Assembly (NCBI GenBank): GCA_021776685.1
Contig: JAJFFJ010000003.1
Location: 39,041-103,040, forward strand
Origin: Alphaproteobacteria bacterium
GTDB taxonomy: Bacteria; Pseudomonadota; Alphaproteobacteria; Bin65
Reading direction: 5' to 3'
Length of the DNA: 64,000 bases
Positions 41,464 to 50,363 of this stretch are shown here, in pieces. The notes under the pieces were generated by a model. The model was not told the origin of the DNA. It saw only the letters and a list, made by a program, of their open reading frames with translations, and ran no database searches. A program made the translations under genes and the position numbers. How positions within the stretch are numbered: the stretch's first letter is position 1; each line of letters starts with the position of its first letter.

Positions 41464-42317
41464 TGGCCGGCACCTTCAAAGTCGCGTGCGTCCAGCTTAC
41501 GGCTGACCGCGAATTTGCTCCCAACATCGACAAGATCGTCCGCATGGCCCAGCGCGCCGCCGACGAAGGGGCGAGCATGATCGCCCTACCTGAAAACTGC
41601 ACGATGATCGAGCCAGTTCAGGCAGCGGCCTTGCGTAAGGCTGTATCAGAGGCAGAGCACCCTGCGTTGCCTGCGTTTGCAGAGGTAGCCCGCGAAGCCG
41701 GCGTCTGGATTTTGATCGGCTCGCTATCCATCAAGCGCGACGATGGCCGCATCGCCAACCGGTCGATGTTAATGAACGGCCTAGGCGAAATAGTTGCGCG
41801 CTATGACAAAATCCATTTGTTCGACGTCCAGCTGGCCAACGGCGAGACCTATCGGGAATCCGACTATGTTGCTCCTGGCGACAAGGCGGTCCTGGCTCCA
41901 ACCCCCTGGGGGTGCCTGGGCATGACCGTGTGCTATGACCTGCGCTTCCCAAACCTCTATCGCGACCTTGCCCACGCCGGCGCGTCTTTTTTGGCCATCC
42001 CCTCAGCCTTTACCCGCACAACTGGGAATGCCCATTGGCACACGCTGCTACGCGCCCGGGCCATTGAGACGGGCTGCTATGTCATCGCAGCGGCTCAATG
42101 GGGCCGGCATGCGGAGGGCCGGGAGACCTTTGGCCATTCGTTGGTGGTCGATCCGTGGGGTGAGGTGATCGCTGACGGAGAAGCCGGGGAAAACCTAGTG
42201 CTGGCGACGATTGACCCCGCACAGGTAGACACAGCCCGGCAACGCCTGCCGTCCCTGAGCCATGATCGGGAATACACGGTCGAAGATTTGACCCAGGGCG
42301 TCCGAGCGGCGGAATAA
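41463..42317 (+). CDS. Carbon-nitrogen hydrolase (deaminated-glutathione amidase type)
   Basis: The 284-residue nitrilase-superfamily enzyme has the catalytic triad E44 (LPENC), K116 (YDKIHLFD) and C157 (VCYDLRFP). Its position immediately after grxC and its length fit Nit1/Nit2-like omega-amidases that hydrolyse deaminated glutathione, a toxic by-product of transaminases. This substrate assignment follows from close orthologues and is inference here. It is cotranslated with grxC and lies just before the convergent MaoC-family gene. Confidence 0.92.
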   Translation: MAGTFKVACVQLTADREFAPNIDKIVRMAQRAADEGASMIALPENCTMIEPVQAAALRKAVSEAEHPALPAFAEVAREAGVWILIGSLSIKRDDGRIANRSMLMNGLGEIVARYDKIHLFDVQLANGETYRESDYVAPGDKAVLAPTPWGCLGMTVCYDLRFPNLYRDLAHAGASFLAIPSAFTRTTGNAHWHTLLRARAIETGCYVIAAAQWGRHAEGRETFGHSLVVDPWGEVIADGEAGENLVLATIDPAQVDTARQRLPSLSHDREYTVEDLTQGVRAAE

Positions 42318-42325
42318 CCTGCCGG

Positions 42326-43186
42326 TTACCCCTGGCTGCGCAAAGTACCTTCCGCCTTCATTGCCAGGTATCCCTCATTGTCGAGCGCCCAGGCAGAAAT
42401 CGCATTGCCTTCCAGTTTGCCAGCAACATCAAATGGTCCGTTTGCAAACACCGGCCGCATCGCGCGGAACCCGAATGTTTCGATCGACTCGTCAAAATTC
42501 GGAATGCTTTTCCGCAGCAGGTCAATCATCAGTGTTGAGAGCAGGGGGCCATGCACCACGAGGCCCGGATAAGCCTCTTCCTGGGTAACATATGGATAGT
42601 CATAGTGAATCCGGTGACCATTGAATGTGAGGGCTGAAAACCGGAACAGCAGAACCGGATCAGGCTCGATCGTTCGCGTCCACTGCGCGCCTTCCGGTGC
42701 CGGTTGCGGCGGCGGCGCCACATCTTCCGGATTAGGATCCGGGCGGTAGACAATATCCTGCTCTTCCGTCAGCGCCAGACCATCTGCCCCGGAAATCCGA
42801 ATTTTCACACCCACGAACACCAGGCGGCCGTTGCGACCATCCTTTTCGGCGACGCTAGAAATCTCCGCCTCCCGCGAGATTTTCTCACCCAGCCTCAGCG
42901 GTTGATGGAAGGTCATGCGCGCCCCCGCAAACATGCGTCGGGGCAATCCGACCGGCGGCCAGAAATCGCCCAGCATCGCATGGCCGTCATGCTGAATTTG
43001 GCGCGCTAGCGGCATGGGATTGAAATAGACCCAATGCCATCCGGGCGGTACCGGATCGCCGTCGGCTGGCACCGGATCTTCCCGGTCCAGGGTTGCGGAC
43101 ATTTTCGCAACCGGCGAGATCGCGGAATAATCAGCCAGCGTTTCCGAGCGCCCGATCCAGGCGGTCAACTTCACTGCATCATTCAT
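42326..43186 (-). CDS. MaoC-type dehydratase (mesaconyl/itaconyl-CoA hydratase-like, double hotdog)
   Basis: The 286-residue protein has two hotdog units. The first (about 50-140) has PPGWHWVYFNPMPLARQIQHDGHAM and FHQPLRLGEKISREAEISSV; the second has FRFSALTFNGHRIHYDYPYVTQEEAYPGLVVHGPLLSTLMIDLL. The latter matches the catalytic MaoC region FSALTFNxHRIHYD...HGPL. Family members hydrate mesaconyl-C4-CoA, itaconyl-CoA or long 2-enoyl-CoA. The substrate is undetermined. It is the last gene on the minus strand next to the membrane-protein gene and may be independent of it. Confidence 0.87.
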   Translation of the reverse strand: MNDAVKLTAWIGRSETLADYSAISPVAKMSATLDREDPVPADGDPVPPGWHWVYFNPMPLARQIQHDGHAMLGDFWPPVGLPRRMFAGARMTFHQPLRLGEKISREAEISSVAEKDGRNGRLVFVGVKIRISGADGLALTEEQDIVYRPDPNPEDVAPPPQPAPEGAQWTRTIEPDPVLLFRFSALTFNGHRIHYDYPYVTQEEAYPGLVVHGPLLSTLMIDLLRKSIPNFDESIETFGFRAMRPVFANGPFDVAGKLEGNAISAWALDNEGYLAMKAEGTLRSQG

Positions 43187-44044
43187 CTAGTCTTCCTCCC
43201 CCCAGGGCTGTGCCAAATGGCTTGCCGCTGAATTGCCCTTCAACGCCCGATACATCAATGCGACGGCTGCCACCTGCGCCGCCATAGCGAAGAGCATGTA
43301 GATGTTGGTCAATATGAGCGTTGCGATCAATGACGCGTTTGCCATGCCGGTTGTCGATATTGCAGGCCGGCCAAGCGCCCCGCTGACAATGCTGACCAGC
43401 ACTGCGAGAACAAAGACGCCGATGAGGGCAAACAGCATCGCGATGAACACCAGCACCCAAAAAATCTTCAGATGATGGTTGGCGGACAGGATCCAGCTGC
43501 CGGCGAGACCGAGCCGATCCCCAGTTGCTGATGCCGGAAATACGAAGATCAGCCGAAGCCAGACGGCCAACACCAAAAGCAGGAACCCGACCTCCAGAAG
43601 ACTTGCCCGAATTCCAGCGGCACCTGCGCCTGCTGTGTTCGACAGCGTCAACCAGAACCGGATCACCTCCGGACCAAGGTCACCGAACACGACATTTCCT
43701 GCCACGAAACTGGTGAGGAGAGCGGCCGCAAATCCGGCTGTATAGGCGTAGAACGGGAAGTCCGAACGGCGGATACGATATCTAAGGGGGGTCGGCGCCA
43801 GTGGCGACAACACATAACGGTACCATGCTACAAGGAAGGGAGCTGCCGCCAGCCATTCGAATACGCCAAATCCCAACCGCCGCCAGCCAAAACCCAGCCA
43901 TGAAAATAGCTGACTGTTCGCAACAAGCTGGACGGCAGTCATCAAAATCACAGGTATGAGGATAGCCCTGAAAATAGGGCCCGTTTTTCCAAATACCACT
44001 CGTGGCGCCTGCCGGAAAATTTCGAAAACGTAAAACTTGTTCAT
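43187..44044 (-). CDS. Polytopic membrane protein, unknown function
   Basis: The 285-residue protein has about six membrane segments, including around residues 22-45, 55-72, 100-125, 148-170, 188-212 and 245-270. I do not recognise a named domain. It starts at an ATG (44044) that overlaps the stop of the GT39 glycosyltransferase by 4 bases, so it is coupled with that gene. Its MaoC neighbour begins immediately after its stop. Tight coupling to the ArnT-like gene suggests a role in sugar-lipid transfer or in partnering the transferase. Confidence 0.75.
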   Translation of the reverse strand: MNKFYVFEIFRQAPRVVFGKTGPIFRAILIPVILMTAVQLVANSQLFSWLGFGWRRLGFGVFEWLAAAPFLVAWYRYVLSPLAPTPLRYRIRRSDFPFYAYTAGFAAALLTSFVAGNVVFGDLGPEVIRFWLTLSNTAGAGAAGIRASLLEVGFLLLVLAVWLRLIFVFPASATGDRLGLAGSWILSANHHLKIFWVLVFIAMLFALIGVFVLAVLVSIVSGALGRPAISTTGMANASLIATLILTNIYMLFAMAAQVAAVALMYRALKGNSAASHLAQPWGEED

Positions 44045-45696
44045 TTTGCGGGCATTTTCGCGCCGGTCGGACCATAGAGGGTCAAGTTCACGTCCCGACC
44101 CTTGGTATAGTTGTAGCCACGTACTGTTCCCAGTTTCCTCGGCGCCTTGCCCTGCGCCACCATGGCGGCAATAAATTTCTCGCGGCCGCCTGGCGAAATA
44201 TAGGCACGCCAGTCCTTCATCGCCACCAGTCGCCGTGCCAGCGCTGCCGGGTCGGCAAAGACCGTTGCAGTACCGTGATAGAAGATAAAGCTCGGCTCGG
44301 TATATCCGCTTGAGCCCACCAGTGTTCCAGAACCGGCGCCAGAGGCTGCTGTCATCTGCGCCGCTGCGCGGCTGGGCCAGATACGATCGGCGGCCGGCAT
44401 TCCCCACTGCAGCACAGGCGCGAAGAACAAGGGCGACGCGACCGCGGCCAAGGTTAGCGAAGCCCGAAGGTTTGTCTTCCAAGCCAGCCGGACACAGATG
44501 GGTGCGATCACCAGAACGCCAACCACTGTAACCAGAAGCGTCCATACCGGACCGTCGCCCAGCGCCATCGGCATCCAAAACATCACTGCCGCAGCGCCAA
44601 TCATCAGACCTAGCCACAACAGATAGTAGGCGCGCGTCAGCCAATGCCGCATCAGCCGGACAAGACCGGCTTCAGATGCTTCCACTGCTTGCACGACCAA
44701 CAGAATAACTGCGGGATACAAGGGCAACACATAGTGCAGAAGTTTGGTTGGCAGAACTTCCAGCAGGATCCAGTAGGGTACCAGCCATGCGAGGGTAAAC
44801 AGCACGGCGGGCTGCTTGCGGGCCCGGTAGGACCACACCAGAGATGTCCAGACAAACAGGGCGGCAGGCCCCAATGTGAGCGTCATGGCCAACAGATAGA
44901 AGCCCGGTGGGAAGCCATGCTTCTCCTGGGCGCCGATGACCTTGCCCATGAAATCATGGCCGGCGGATTCCGCCAGGAATGTGGGGTCGAGAAGGATGAT
45001 CGCCACATACCAGGGCGCCGCAATCGCGAGGGCGACAGGCACCCCTATTAGAGGGCGAAGATGCGGCCACAGCCGGGTATGCCGATCCATCAGCTTTAAG
45101 CCCAGCACCGTGAAGCCCAAAGTCGCCGGTGCAATCGGGCCCTTGATCAGAATGCCGATGGCCAGCCCCAGCCAGAGGCAAATCGGTGTCGTCCAGTCGG
45201 GTGGTTCATCCTCTCGCGCCCTGAACCAGGCCCGCGCCAGGCCATATTGCGCCAGCATGATCGTTGCCAACAGAACCGCATCTGTTTTGGCAATGTTGGC
45301 CTCAACCACCACCAGGACACTGGACCCAAGCAGCGCCGCCGCGAGAAAGGCTGTTCGCCGCCTCACAAAAAACTGCGCCAGCAGAAACATGAGGTAGACC
45401 GAGCCAAACGATGCGAGGACAGATGGCACCCGGTAGGGCCACCGCTCTATGCTGTCCGTTGACGAAAACACCACGACCGACGCGGATTGCAGCCAGTGGA
45501 TACCCGCTGGCTTCTTGTTGCGTGCGGTCACGTGAAAGCGAATGCGAATCAGATCGCCGGTTTCAACCATCTGGCGGGACGCCTGCATGAACCGGCTTTC
45601 GTCACGGTCGATCGCCGGCAAAGGCACCATGCCCGGCAGATACAGGGCGGCGCACAACAGGGTGAGCCAAAACCAGGCCCGATAGCCTTTCAGCAC
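44041..45696 (-). CDS. GT39-family membrane glycosyltransferase (ArnT-like)
   Basis: The 551-residue integral membrane protein has the GT39/PMT pattern: a first-loop acidic motif in DRDESRFMQASRQMVETGD, RFHVTARNKKPAGIHWLQS, and about ten or more hydrophobic segments, ending in a soluble periplasmic region. ArnT-type enzymes transfer a sugar from undecaprenyl phosphate to lipid A or other envelope targets. The frame is open to 45810, but the GTG at 45696 follows GGAAGGA at 7 bases and gives a family-like start. A GT2 and a LAB_N gene are divergent next to it. The sugar and acceptor are inferred, not shown. Confidence 0.9.
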   Translation of the reverse strand: MLKGYRAWFWLTLLCAALYLPGMVPLPAIDRDESRFMQASRQMVETGDLIRIRFHVTARNKKPAGIHWLQSASVVVFSSTDSIERWPYRVPSVLASFGSVYLMFLLAQFFVRRRTAFLAAALLGSSVLVVVEANIAKTDAVLLATIMLAQYGLARAWFRAREDEPPDWTTPICLWLGLAIGILIKGPIAPATLGFTVLGLKLMDRHTRLWPHLRPLIGVPVALAIAAPWYVAIILLDPTFLAESAGHDFMGKVIGAQEKHGFPPGFYLLAMTLTLGPAALFVWTSLVWSYRARKQPAVLFTLAWLVPYWILLEVLPTKLLHYVLPLYPAVILLVVQAVEASEAGLVRLMRHWLTRAYYLLWLGLMIGAAAVMFWMPMALGDGPVWTLLVTVVGVLVIAPICVRLAWKTNLRASLTLAAVASPLFFAPVLQWGMPAADRIWPSRAAAQMTAASGAGSGTLVGSSGYTEPSFIFYHGTATVFADPAALARRLVAMKDWRAYISPGGREKFIAAMVAQGKAPRKLGTVRGYNYTKGRDVNLTLYGPTGAKMPAK

Positions 45697-45769
45697 TTCC
45701 AGATCCTTCCAAATCGGCGCGCTGATGCGGCGCTTATTGGGGTGGCCGATATAGCCACTGCATGTTATT

Positions 45770-45806
45770 CGGCGATGCTTTCCCCTGCTCACTAGGGGAA
45801 GCGCCG
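45770..45806. repeat. Hairpin in the divergent leader of the glycosyltransferase genes
   Basis: Nested arms CGGC, GCTT and CCCCT (45770-45786) pair with AGGGG, AAGC and GCCG (45794-45806) with small bulges. No T-run follows on either strand, so it is not a terminator. It may sit in the 5' leader of the GT2 gene that begins at 45854. Purpose unknown. Confidence 0.4.
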
Positions 45807-45853
45807 GCAAAGGTCAAATTGCACCGCCCTATGGCGCTAGATGGCGAGACACA

Positions 45854-46576
45854 ATGGATCTGACGGTAGTCATTCCCGTGCGCGACGAAGCCGGCAATCT
45901 GGAGCCGCTGGTCGGTGAAATTCATACCGCATTGGACGGTGTGATGGATTTCGAAGTGATTTTCATCGACGACGGCAGCAGTGACGGTACGCGCGACGAA
46001 GCCGCCGCGATCGCAAAAAGCGATTCCCGGATACGACTGCTTGTCCATGAGAAAGGCAGCGGTAAGACCCGGGCGCTTATCAATGGGATCAAGGTCGCCC
46101 GGGGCCCGGTAATCGTCACAATCGACGGCGACCGTCAGGATGACCCAATGGACATCCGGAATTTCTGGGCGAAGATGACCGCGGCCGGTGCGCCTGATTT
46201 GAATCTTGCGATCAGCGGATGGCGGACAAAGAGAAAAGACAGTCGGTGGAAATGGCTGATCTCGCGTTTTGCCAATCGTATCCGCGCCACACTTTTAGGC
46301 GACGATACGCCCGATTCGGGCTGCGGCTTCAAGATGTTTCCCCGCGATGCCTTCCTGGAATTGCCGCGTTTCGACAACATGCATCGCTTCCTGCCGGCGC
46401 TGTTCAGGAAATACGGATGCAGGCTCGACGTCCAGGAGGTCAACCACCGGCCCAGGGCTGAAGGCCGTTCAAAATACGGCACCATTGACCGCGCCTGGGC
46501 GAGTCTTTGGGACCTTATGGGCGTGATTTGGCTGCAGCGACGCACCCGCTACCCGAAAGCGACGGAAAAAGAGTAG
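45854..46576 (+). CDS. GT2-family glycosyltransferase (dolichyl-phosphate-mannose-synthase/ArnC-like)
   Basis: The 240-residue transferase has the GT-A motifs VIPVRDEAGNLEPLV, IDDGSSDGT (D39, D40) and DGDRQDDP, plus SGCGFKMFPRDAFLELP and the end segment HRPRAEGRSKYG. It lacks the C-terminal membrane helices of ArnC. Such enzymes make polyprenyl-phosphate sugars, which a GT39 transferase can use; the GT39 gene is divergent 157 bases away. A joint role in envelope glycosylation is likely by context. The sugar is unknown. Confidence 0.9.
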   Translation: MDLTVVIPVRDEAGNLEPLVGEIHTALDGVMDFEVIFIDDGSSDGTRDEAAAIAKSDSRIRLLVHEKGSGKTRALINGIKVARGPVIVTIDGDRQDDPMDIRNFWAKMTAAGAPDLNLAISGWRTKRKDSRWKWLISRFANRIRATLLGDDTPDSGCGFKMFPRDAFLELPRFDNMHRFLPALFRKYGCRLDVQEVNHRPRAEGRSKYGTIDRAWASLWDLMGVIWLQRRTRYPKATEKE

Positions 46577-46714
46577 CGCGCCGCCTATTCGTCGCGGTCA
46601 CCCTGCCTGCCCAGAATGCTATTCAACCGCGCGACCAGGAAGAAAAAGCCGCAAACCGGTCGAGCGTAGCCCCGGGAGCAGCGCGCCGTAGGGTCCGGTA
46701 ATGAAGGAAATGAA

Positions 46715-47077
46715 ATGTTTGACTGGCTAATCGAAGGGATAAACGGCTACTTCGCCTCCCGATCCACCACCGACCTGATCTGGGAGGCGGTGGGTGTCGG
46801 CGCCCAGCTCCTTTTCGCCTCTCGCTGGCTTGTCCAATGGATTCACAGCGAGCGTGCCGCGCGCAGCATCGTGCCAATCCAGTTCTGGTTTATCAGCATC
46901 ACAGGCGGCGTCATTCTGCTTGCCTACGGCGTCTATCACGTCAGCATTGCAATCATCATCGGTCAGCTTGGCGGGCTCGCGGTCTACACCCGCAATGTGT
47001 TCCTGATCTACAAACGCCGGCGCATCGACGCGGAAGGTGAAGTCCCGGTCGAGGATCAGGTTCACCAGCACGACTGA
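46715..47077 (+). CDS. LAB_N-domain small membrane protein (lipid A biosynthesis N-terminal-like)
   Basis: The 120-residue protein has the LAB_N domain pattern: WEAVGVGAQLLFASRWLVQWIHSERAARSIVPIQFWFISITGGVILLAYGVYH, then a third helix IAIIIGQLGGLAVYTRNVFLIY and a charged tail. About three membrane helices are present. LAB_N domains are found in proteins tied to lipid A modification, often beside GT2 and GT39 genes as here. The biochemical role is not known. It follows the GT2 gene by 138 bases on the same strand. Confidence 0.9.
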   Translation: MFDWLIEGINGYFASRSTTDLIWEAVGVGAQLLFASRWLVQWIHSERAARSIVPIQFWFISITGGVILLAYGVYHVSIAIIIGQLGGLAVYTRNVFLIYKRRRIDAEGEVPVEDQVHQHD

Positions 47078-47200
47078 ACAGACCGGCGTCGGGTTTACCC
47101 GGATCCGCAAAGGCATACCTCACTACGGAACGCGGCTATCACCGGAGCGGGCGCCATTCGCACCACATCCAGACGTTTTTTGTTTTTTGGACTACCCTAA

Positions 47201-48559
47201 ATGAGCGGTGTTGGAACGGTCAGTCATGGCCGGGTGCTGCGTCTCGCCGTACCCGTCATTCTGTCCAACCTGTCCGTACCGTTGCTGGGCGCCGTCGATA
47301 TCTGGGTGCTGCGCGACATGCCGGATGCCGCCTATCTGGGCGGCATCGCCGTCGGCGCCGTCATTTTCAGTTTTGTCTATTGGGGCTTTGGCTTCCTCCG
47401 CATGGGCACAACCGGTTTCGTCGCCCAGGCCAACGGGGCCGGCGACGACCAGGCCATTCGCGATATCACTGTTCGCGCCAGCGCACTGGCATTGGCCCTG
47501 GGTGTGCTGGTGGTTGCCCTGCAAGTACCAATCCGCTGGGCCGCTTTTGAGATTCTTGAAGGCGACCCAAAGGTCGAGCAGCTTGGCGATCTTTATGTGG
47601 CGATTCGAATCTGGAGCGCCCCGGCAGCGTTGATGATCTATGTGGTCAACGGCTGGTTGATGGGAATCCAGCGGATGACGTCGGTGATGGTGCTGGTCAT
47701 CACGATGAACGGTATCAACATCGCGCTGGACATTCTATTTGTGCAGGGCTTCGGCTGGGGCGTAGAAGGCGTCGCCTGGGCCACATTGATTGCAGAGGTC
47801 GGAACCGCCGTCGCCGCGCTTGTCCTCATGGTCCGTGGGCAACGGTCGCTTGGCGGCCGATGGAACTTCTCCGCAATTCTGAACGCCACTGGCGTTCGCG
47901 CAATGCTCAAGGTCAACGGCGATATTTTCTTGCGCACTTTATGCCTGATTACGGCATTCGCCTGGTTCACGGCGGAAGGCGCCGCCCAGGACAAAACCGT
48001 ACTTGCCGCCAATGCAGTCCTGCTGAACTTTTTAATGTTTGTCGCTCATGGCCTGGATGGGTTCGCCCATGCGGCGGAAACCCTTGTGGGCGCGTCGATC
48101 GGCGCACGAAACCGCCGCGGGCTGTCCCAGGCTGTCCGCATCACCACGGCGTGGGCGGGGCTCATCGCGATCGTCTTCAGCGCATTCTATCTTCTCTTCG
48201 GCAACGCCGTGATTGCAGAGTTGACCCGAATTACGGATGTTCGTCTCGCAGCCTCAGACTACATCTGGTGGGCGGCAGCGCTGCCGCTCCTCAGCGTCTG
48301 GTGCTTCCAGTTGGATGGCATTTTCATCGGCGCAACGCGCACGGCCGAGATGCGCAACGGCATGGTCCTCTCCCTCGCTGCAATGTGGCTGACCGGTTAT
48401 CTGGCGCGGCCCGAGCTTGGCAATCATGGCCTGTGGTTGGCGCTCGCAGTTTTCTTCGTCGCGCGCGCGCTGACGCTTCTTTACTGGTATCCGCGTGTCC
48501 TTCGCGATGCTGGTGCGCTAGCAGAAAAAGTCGGGACTGCGGATGATCAAGCAACCTGA
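47201..48559 (+). CDS. MATE-family efflux transporter (DinF type)
   Basis: The 452-residue protein has twelve hydrophobic segments and the MATE sequence pattern. Supporting segments are HGRVLRLAVPVILSNLSVPLLGAVDI in helix 1, GTTGFVAQANGAGDDQ and VNGWLMGIQRMTSVMVLVITMNGINIALDILFVQGFGWGVEGVAWATL. It resembles DinF-type members with LPxLGxVDxWxL at the start. MATE pumps export cationic drugs, organic acids or dyes using sodium or proton gradients. No clear ribosome binding site precedes 47201. Its end overlaps the CbiX-like gene by 17 bases. Confidence 0.9.
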   Translation: MSGVGTVSHGRVLRLAVPVILSNLSVPLLGAVDIWVLRDMPDAAYLGGIAVGAVIFSFVYWGFGFLRMGTTGFVAQANGAGDDQAIRDITVRASALALALGVLVVALQVPIRWAAFEILEGDPKVEQLGDLYVAIRIWSAPAALMIYVVNGWLMGIQRMTSVMVLVITMNGINIALDILFVQGFGWGVEGVAWATLIAEVGTAVAALVLMVRGQRSLGGRWNFSAILNATGVRAMLKVNGDIFLRTLCLITAFAWFTAEGAAQDKTVLAANAVLLNFLMFVAHGLDGFAHAAETLVGASIGARNRRGLSQAVRITTAWAGLIAIVFSAFYLLFGNAVIAELTRITDVRLAASDYIWWAAALPLLSVWCFQLDGIFIGATRTAEMRNGMVLSLAAMWLTGYLARPELGNHGLWLALAVFFVARALTLLYWYPRVLRDAGALAEKVGTADDQAT

Positions 48560-49337
48560 CCCCGCATGGCGCCAAGCGGGCGTATTGATTGTCGCGCATG
48601 GTGCCAGGAACGCGCCTCAGGCTGAGATTGATACCCGGGCACACGCTGACCGTCTTCGCGCAACCGGTCATTTTGGCCAGGTGGAAGCGGCCTTTCTGGC
48701 GGGCGGCCCACCGCCAAAAGAAATTTTGGCAAGCCTGATAACCCGGCAGGTGTATGTGCTGCCCCATTTCATGGGCGAAGGTTATTTCGTCAAAACAGCC
48801 CTTCCTGAAGCTCTCGGCATCACCGGCGACGTGACCCGCCGGCGAGAGCAATCAATCTTCCTGTGTCGGCCGCCGTCAATGCACGCTGACTTTCCAGCAC
48901 GGGTCGAAGCTCTGGCGGTGGAAGCAGCGCAGACAGCAGGCCTACAGGCGGGGCAGTGCAATCTCGTACTCGCAGCCCATGGCTCAGAATCGAATACAGC
49001 CTCCGCCATACACACCGAATGGGTCGGCCAGCGGATTTCCAGGTTCAAGTCGGTGCGCCCAGGATTTCTGGAACAGGTGCCCGAATTGGCGGAAGTGTTG
49101 GCATCGTCGGAAGCGCCAACACTGGTCGCGGGTCTTTTTGCCGCCAATGGAGCTCACGCAACAGAGGACGTTCTGGCGGCGATATCACTCCAAGGCACAA
49201 GACTCTACAAGGAGACGGACCACCTCCCCTGGATCTACACCGGGGCCTCGGGCGCCTCAGCCATACTGACGCCCCTTTTTGCTGACCAGATCGCGGAATT
49301 CGACCATCGTCAGGGCCCGCTTGCGACAAGCACCTGA
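48543..49337 (+). CDS. CbiX/sirohydrochlorin chelatase-like protein
   Basis: The 264-residue protein has two CbiX-type chelatase repeats. The first opens GVLIVAHGARNAPQAEIDTRAHADRLR and includes VYVLPHFMGEGYF. The second opens LVLAAHGSESNTASAIHTEW. The histidines in AHG and PHFM fit metal or tetrapyrrole binding, but the two-repeat arrangement and the lack of cobalamin genes nearby leave the substrate open; sirohydrochlorin chelatase or an unknown chelatase are options. It overlaps the MATE gene by 17 bases and ends before a terminator. Confidence 0.82.
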   Translation: MIKQPDPAWRQAGVLIVAHGARNAPQAEIDTRAHADRLRATGHFGQVEAAFLAGGPPPKEILASLITRQVYVLPHFMGEGYFVKTALPEALGITGDVTRRREQSIFLCRPPSMHADFPARVEALAVEAAQTAGLQAGQCNLVLAAHGSESNTASAIHTEWVGQRISRFKSVRPGFLEQVPELAEVLASSEAPTLVAGLFAANGAHATEDVLAAISLQGTRLYKETDHLPWIYTGASGASAILTPLFADQIAEFDHRQGPLATST

Positions 49338-49359
49338 AATGACTATGTATTGGATTGGT

Positions 49360-49386
49360 CCGCCCTTTTGGGGCGGCTTTTCTTTA
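49360..49386 (+). terminator. Rho-independent terminator after the CbiX-like gene
   Basis: CCGCCC (49360-49365) and GGGCGG (49371-49376) form a 6-bp G+C stem with a 5-base loop, followed by CTTTTCTTT. It lies 23 bases after the stop and 30 bases before the ABC gene. Confidence 0.75.
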
Positions 49387-49406
49387 CATGCACAATCGGC
49401 GTAACC

Positions 49407-50363
49407 ATGGAAGAGATGATCTCGGTCCAAGCTCTGACCAAGACGTTCGGCCCTATTCAGGCCGTGCGGCAGATATCGTTTTCGGTCAGCAAAGGCGAAG
49501 TTCTTGGTTTTCTCGGGCCGAACGGCGCGGGGAAATCGACGACAATGAAGATGATTACGGGTTTTCTGACGCCAACGTCAGGAACCGCTGTGGTCTGCGG
49601 ATGCGATATTCAGCGGTCGCCGATAATGGCAAAGCGCCATATCGGCTATCTGCCCGAAGGAGCGCCGCTCTACACCGACATGTCGGCCCGCGGATTTCTG
49701 CGATTTGCAGCGGCCACCCGCGGCCTGAGAGGCACGGCACGGCAGAAGGCGGTCGACCGGGCTGTCGAACTGGCGCAGCTGCAAAGCGTCATTGACCAGC
49801 CGATTGAAACGCTGTCCAAAGGATTCACGCGCCGGGTTGGCCTCGCCCAGGCGCTGATCCACGATCCGGACGTGCTGATTCTGGATGAGCCGACAGACGG
49901 CCTCGACCCCAATCAGAAACACGACGTTCGCAAAATCATCACTGACATGGCGCCGGAAAAAGCCATCATCATCTCCACCCATATTCTGGAAGAGGTAGAG
50001 GCGGTTTGTTCGCGGGCATTGATCATCGCCCAAGGAGAAGTCGTTGCCGACGGCACGCCCGAAGCGTTGATGGAAAAATCTTCTGAGCACAACGCCGTCT
50101 CGGTTCGCTTCGCAAGTACCATACCGGCGACCGCCCGGGACGAATTGCTGGCGCTGCCAGCGGTGGAAGCGGCCGATATTCGCGATGTGCAACCGCATCC
50201 CTATATTTTGGTCCATCCTACCGACGGCGCGCCCATAGCAGAGGCCGTGGGCGAACTGGTTCGCGAAAAAAAGTGGAACCTGGTCGAATTCGGCACGGAA
50301 CGCGGCAATCTTGAGGAAGTCTTCCGCACGTTGACCAATCCGCCAAAGGACGACGTGGCATGA
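49407..50363 (+). CDS. ABC transporter ATP-binding protein (GldA-type)
   Basis: The 318-residue ATPase has Walker A GPNGAGKST (37-45), a signature LSKGFTRRVGLAQAL starting at residue 136 (LSKGF in place of LSGGQ, common in this subgroup), and Walker B VLILDEPTDG with D160/E161. The H-loop is in ISTHILEEVEAV. A C-terminal extension of about 100 residues is usual for GldA/NatA-like proteins. With the permease, GldG-like and DUF4340 genes it forms one operon. Its stop overlaps the permease start by 4 bases. The start at 49407 was chosen over 49350 because the latter begins inside the terminator region. Confidence 0.93.
   Translation: MEEMISVQALTKTFGPIQAVRQISFSVSKGEVLGFLGPNGAGKSTTMKMITGFLTPTSGTAVVCGCDIQRSPIMAKRHIGYLPEGAPLYTDMSARGFLRFAAATRGLRGTARQKAVDRAVELAQLQSVIDQPIETLSKGFTRRVGLAQALIHDPDVLILDEPTDGLDPNQKHDVRKIITDMAPEKAIIISTHILEEVEAVCSRALIIAQGEVVADGTPEALMEKSSEHNAVSVRFASTIPATARDELLALPAVEAADIRDVQPHPYILVHPTDGAPIAEAVGELVREKKWNLVEFGTERGNLEEVFRTLTNPPKDDVA

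Noticed and set aside
45733-45743. GCCACTG as part of a cobalamin riboswitch
   Set aside because: Only this single short box is present; the other conserved boxes and the length of the B12 element are absent.
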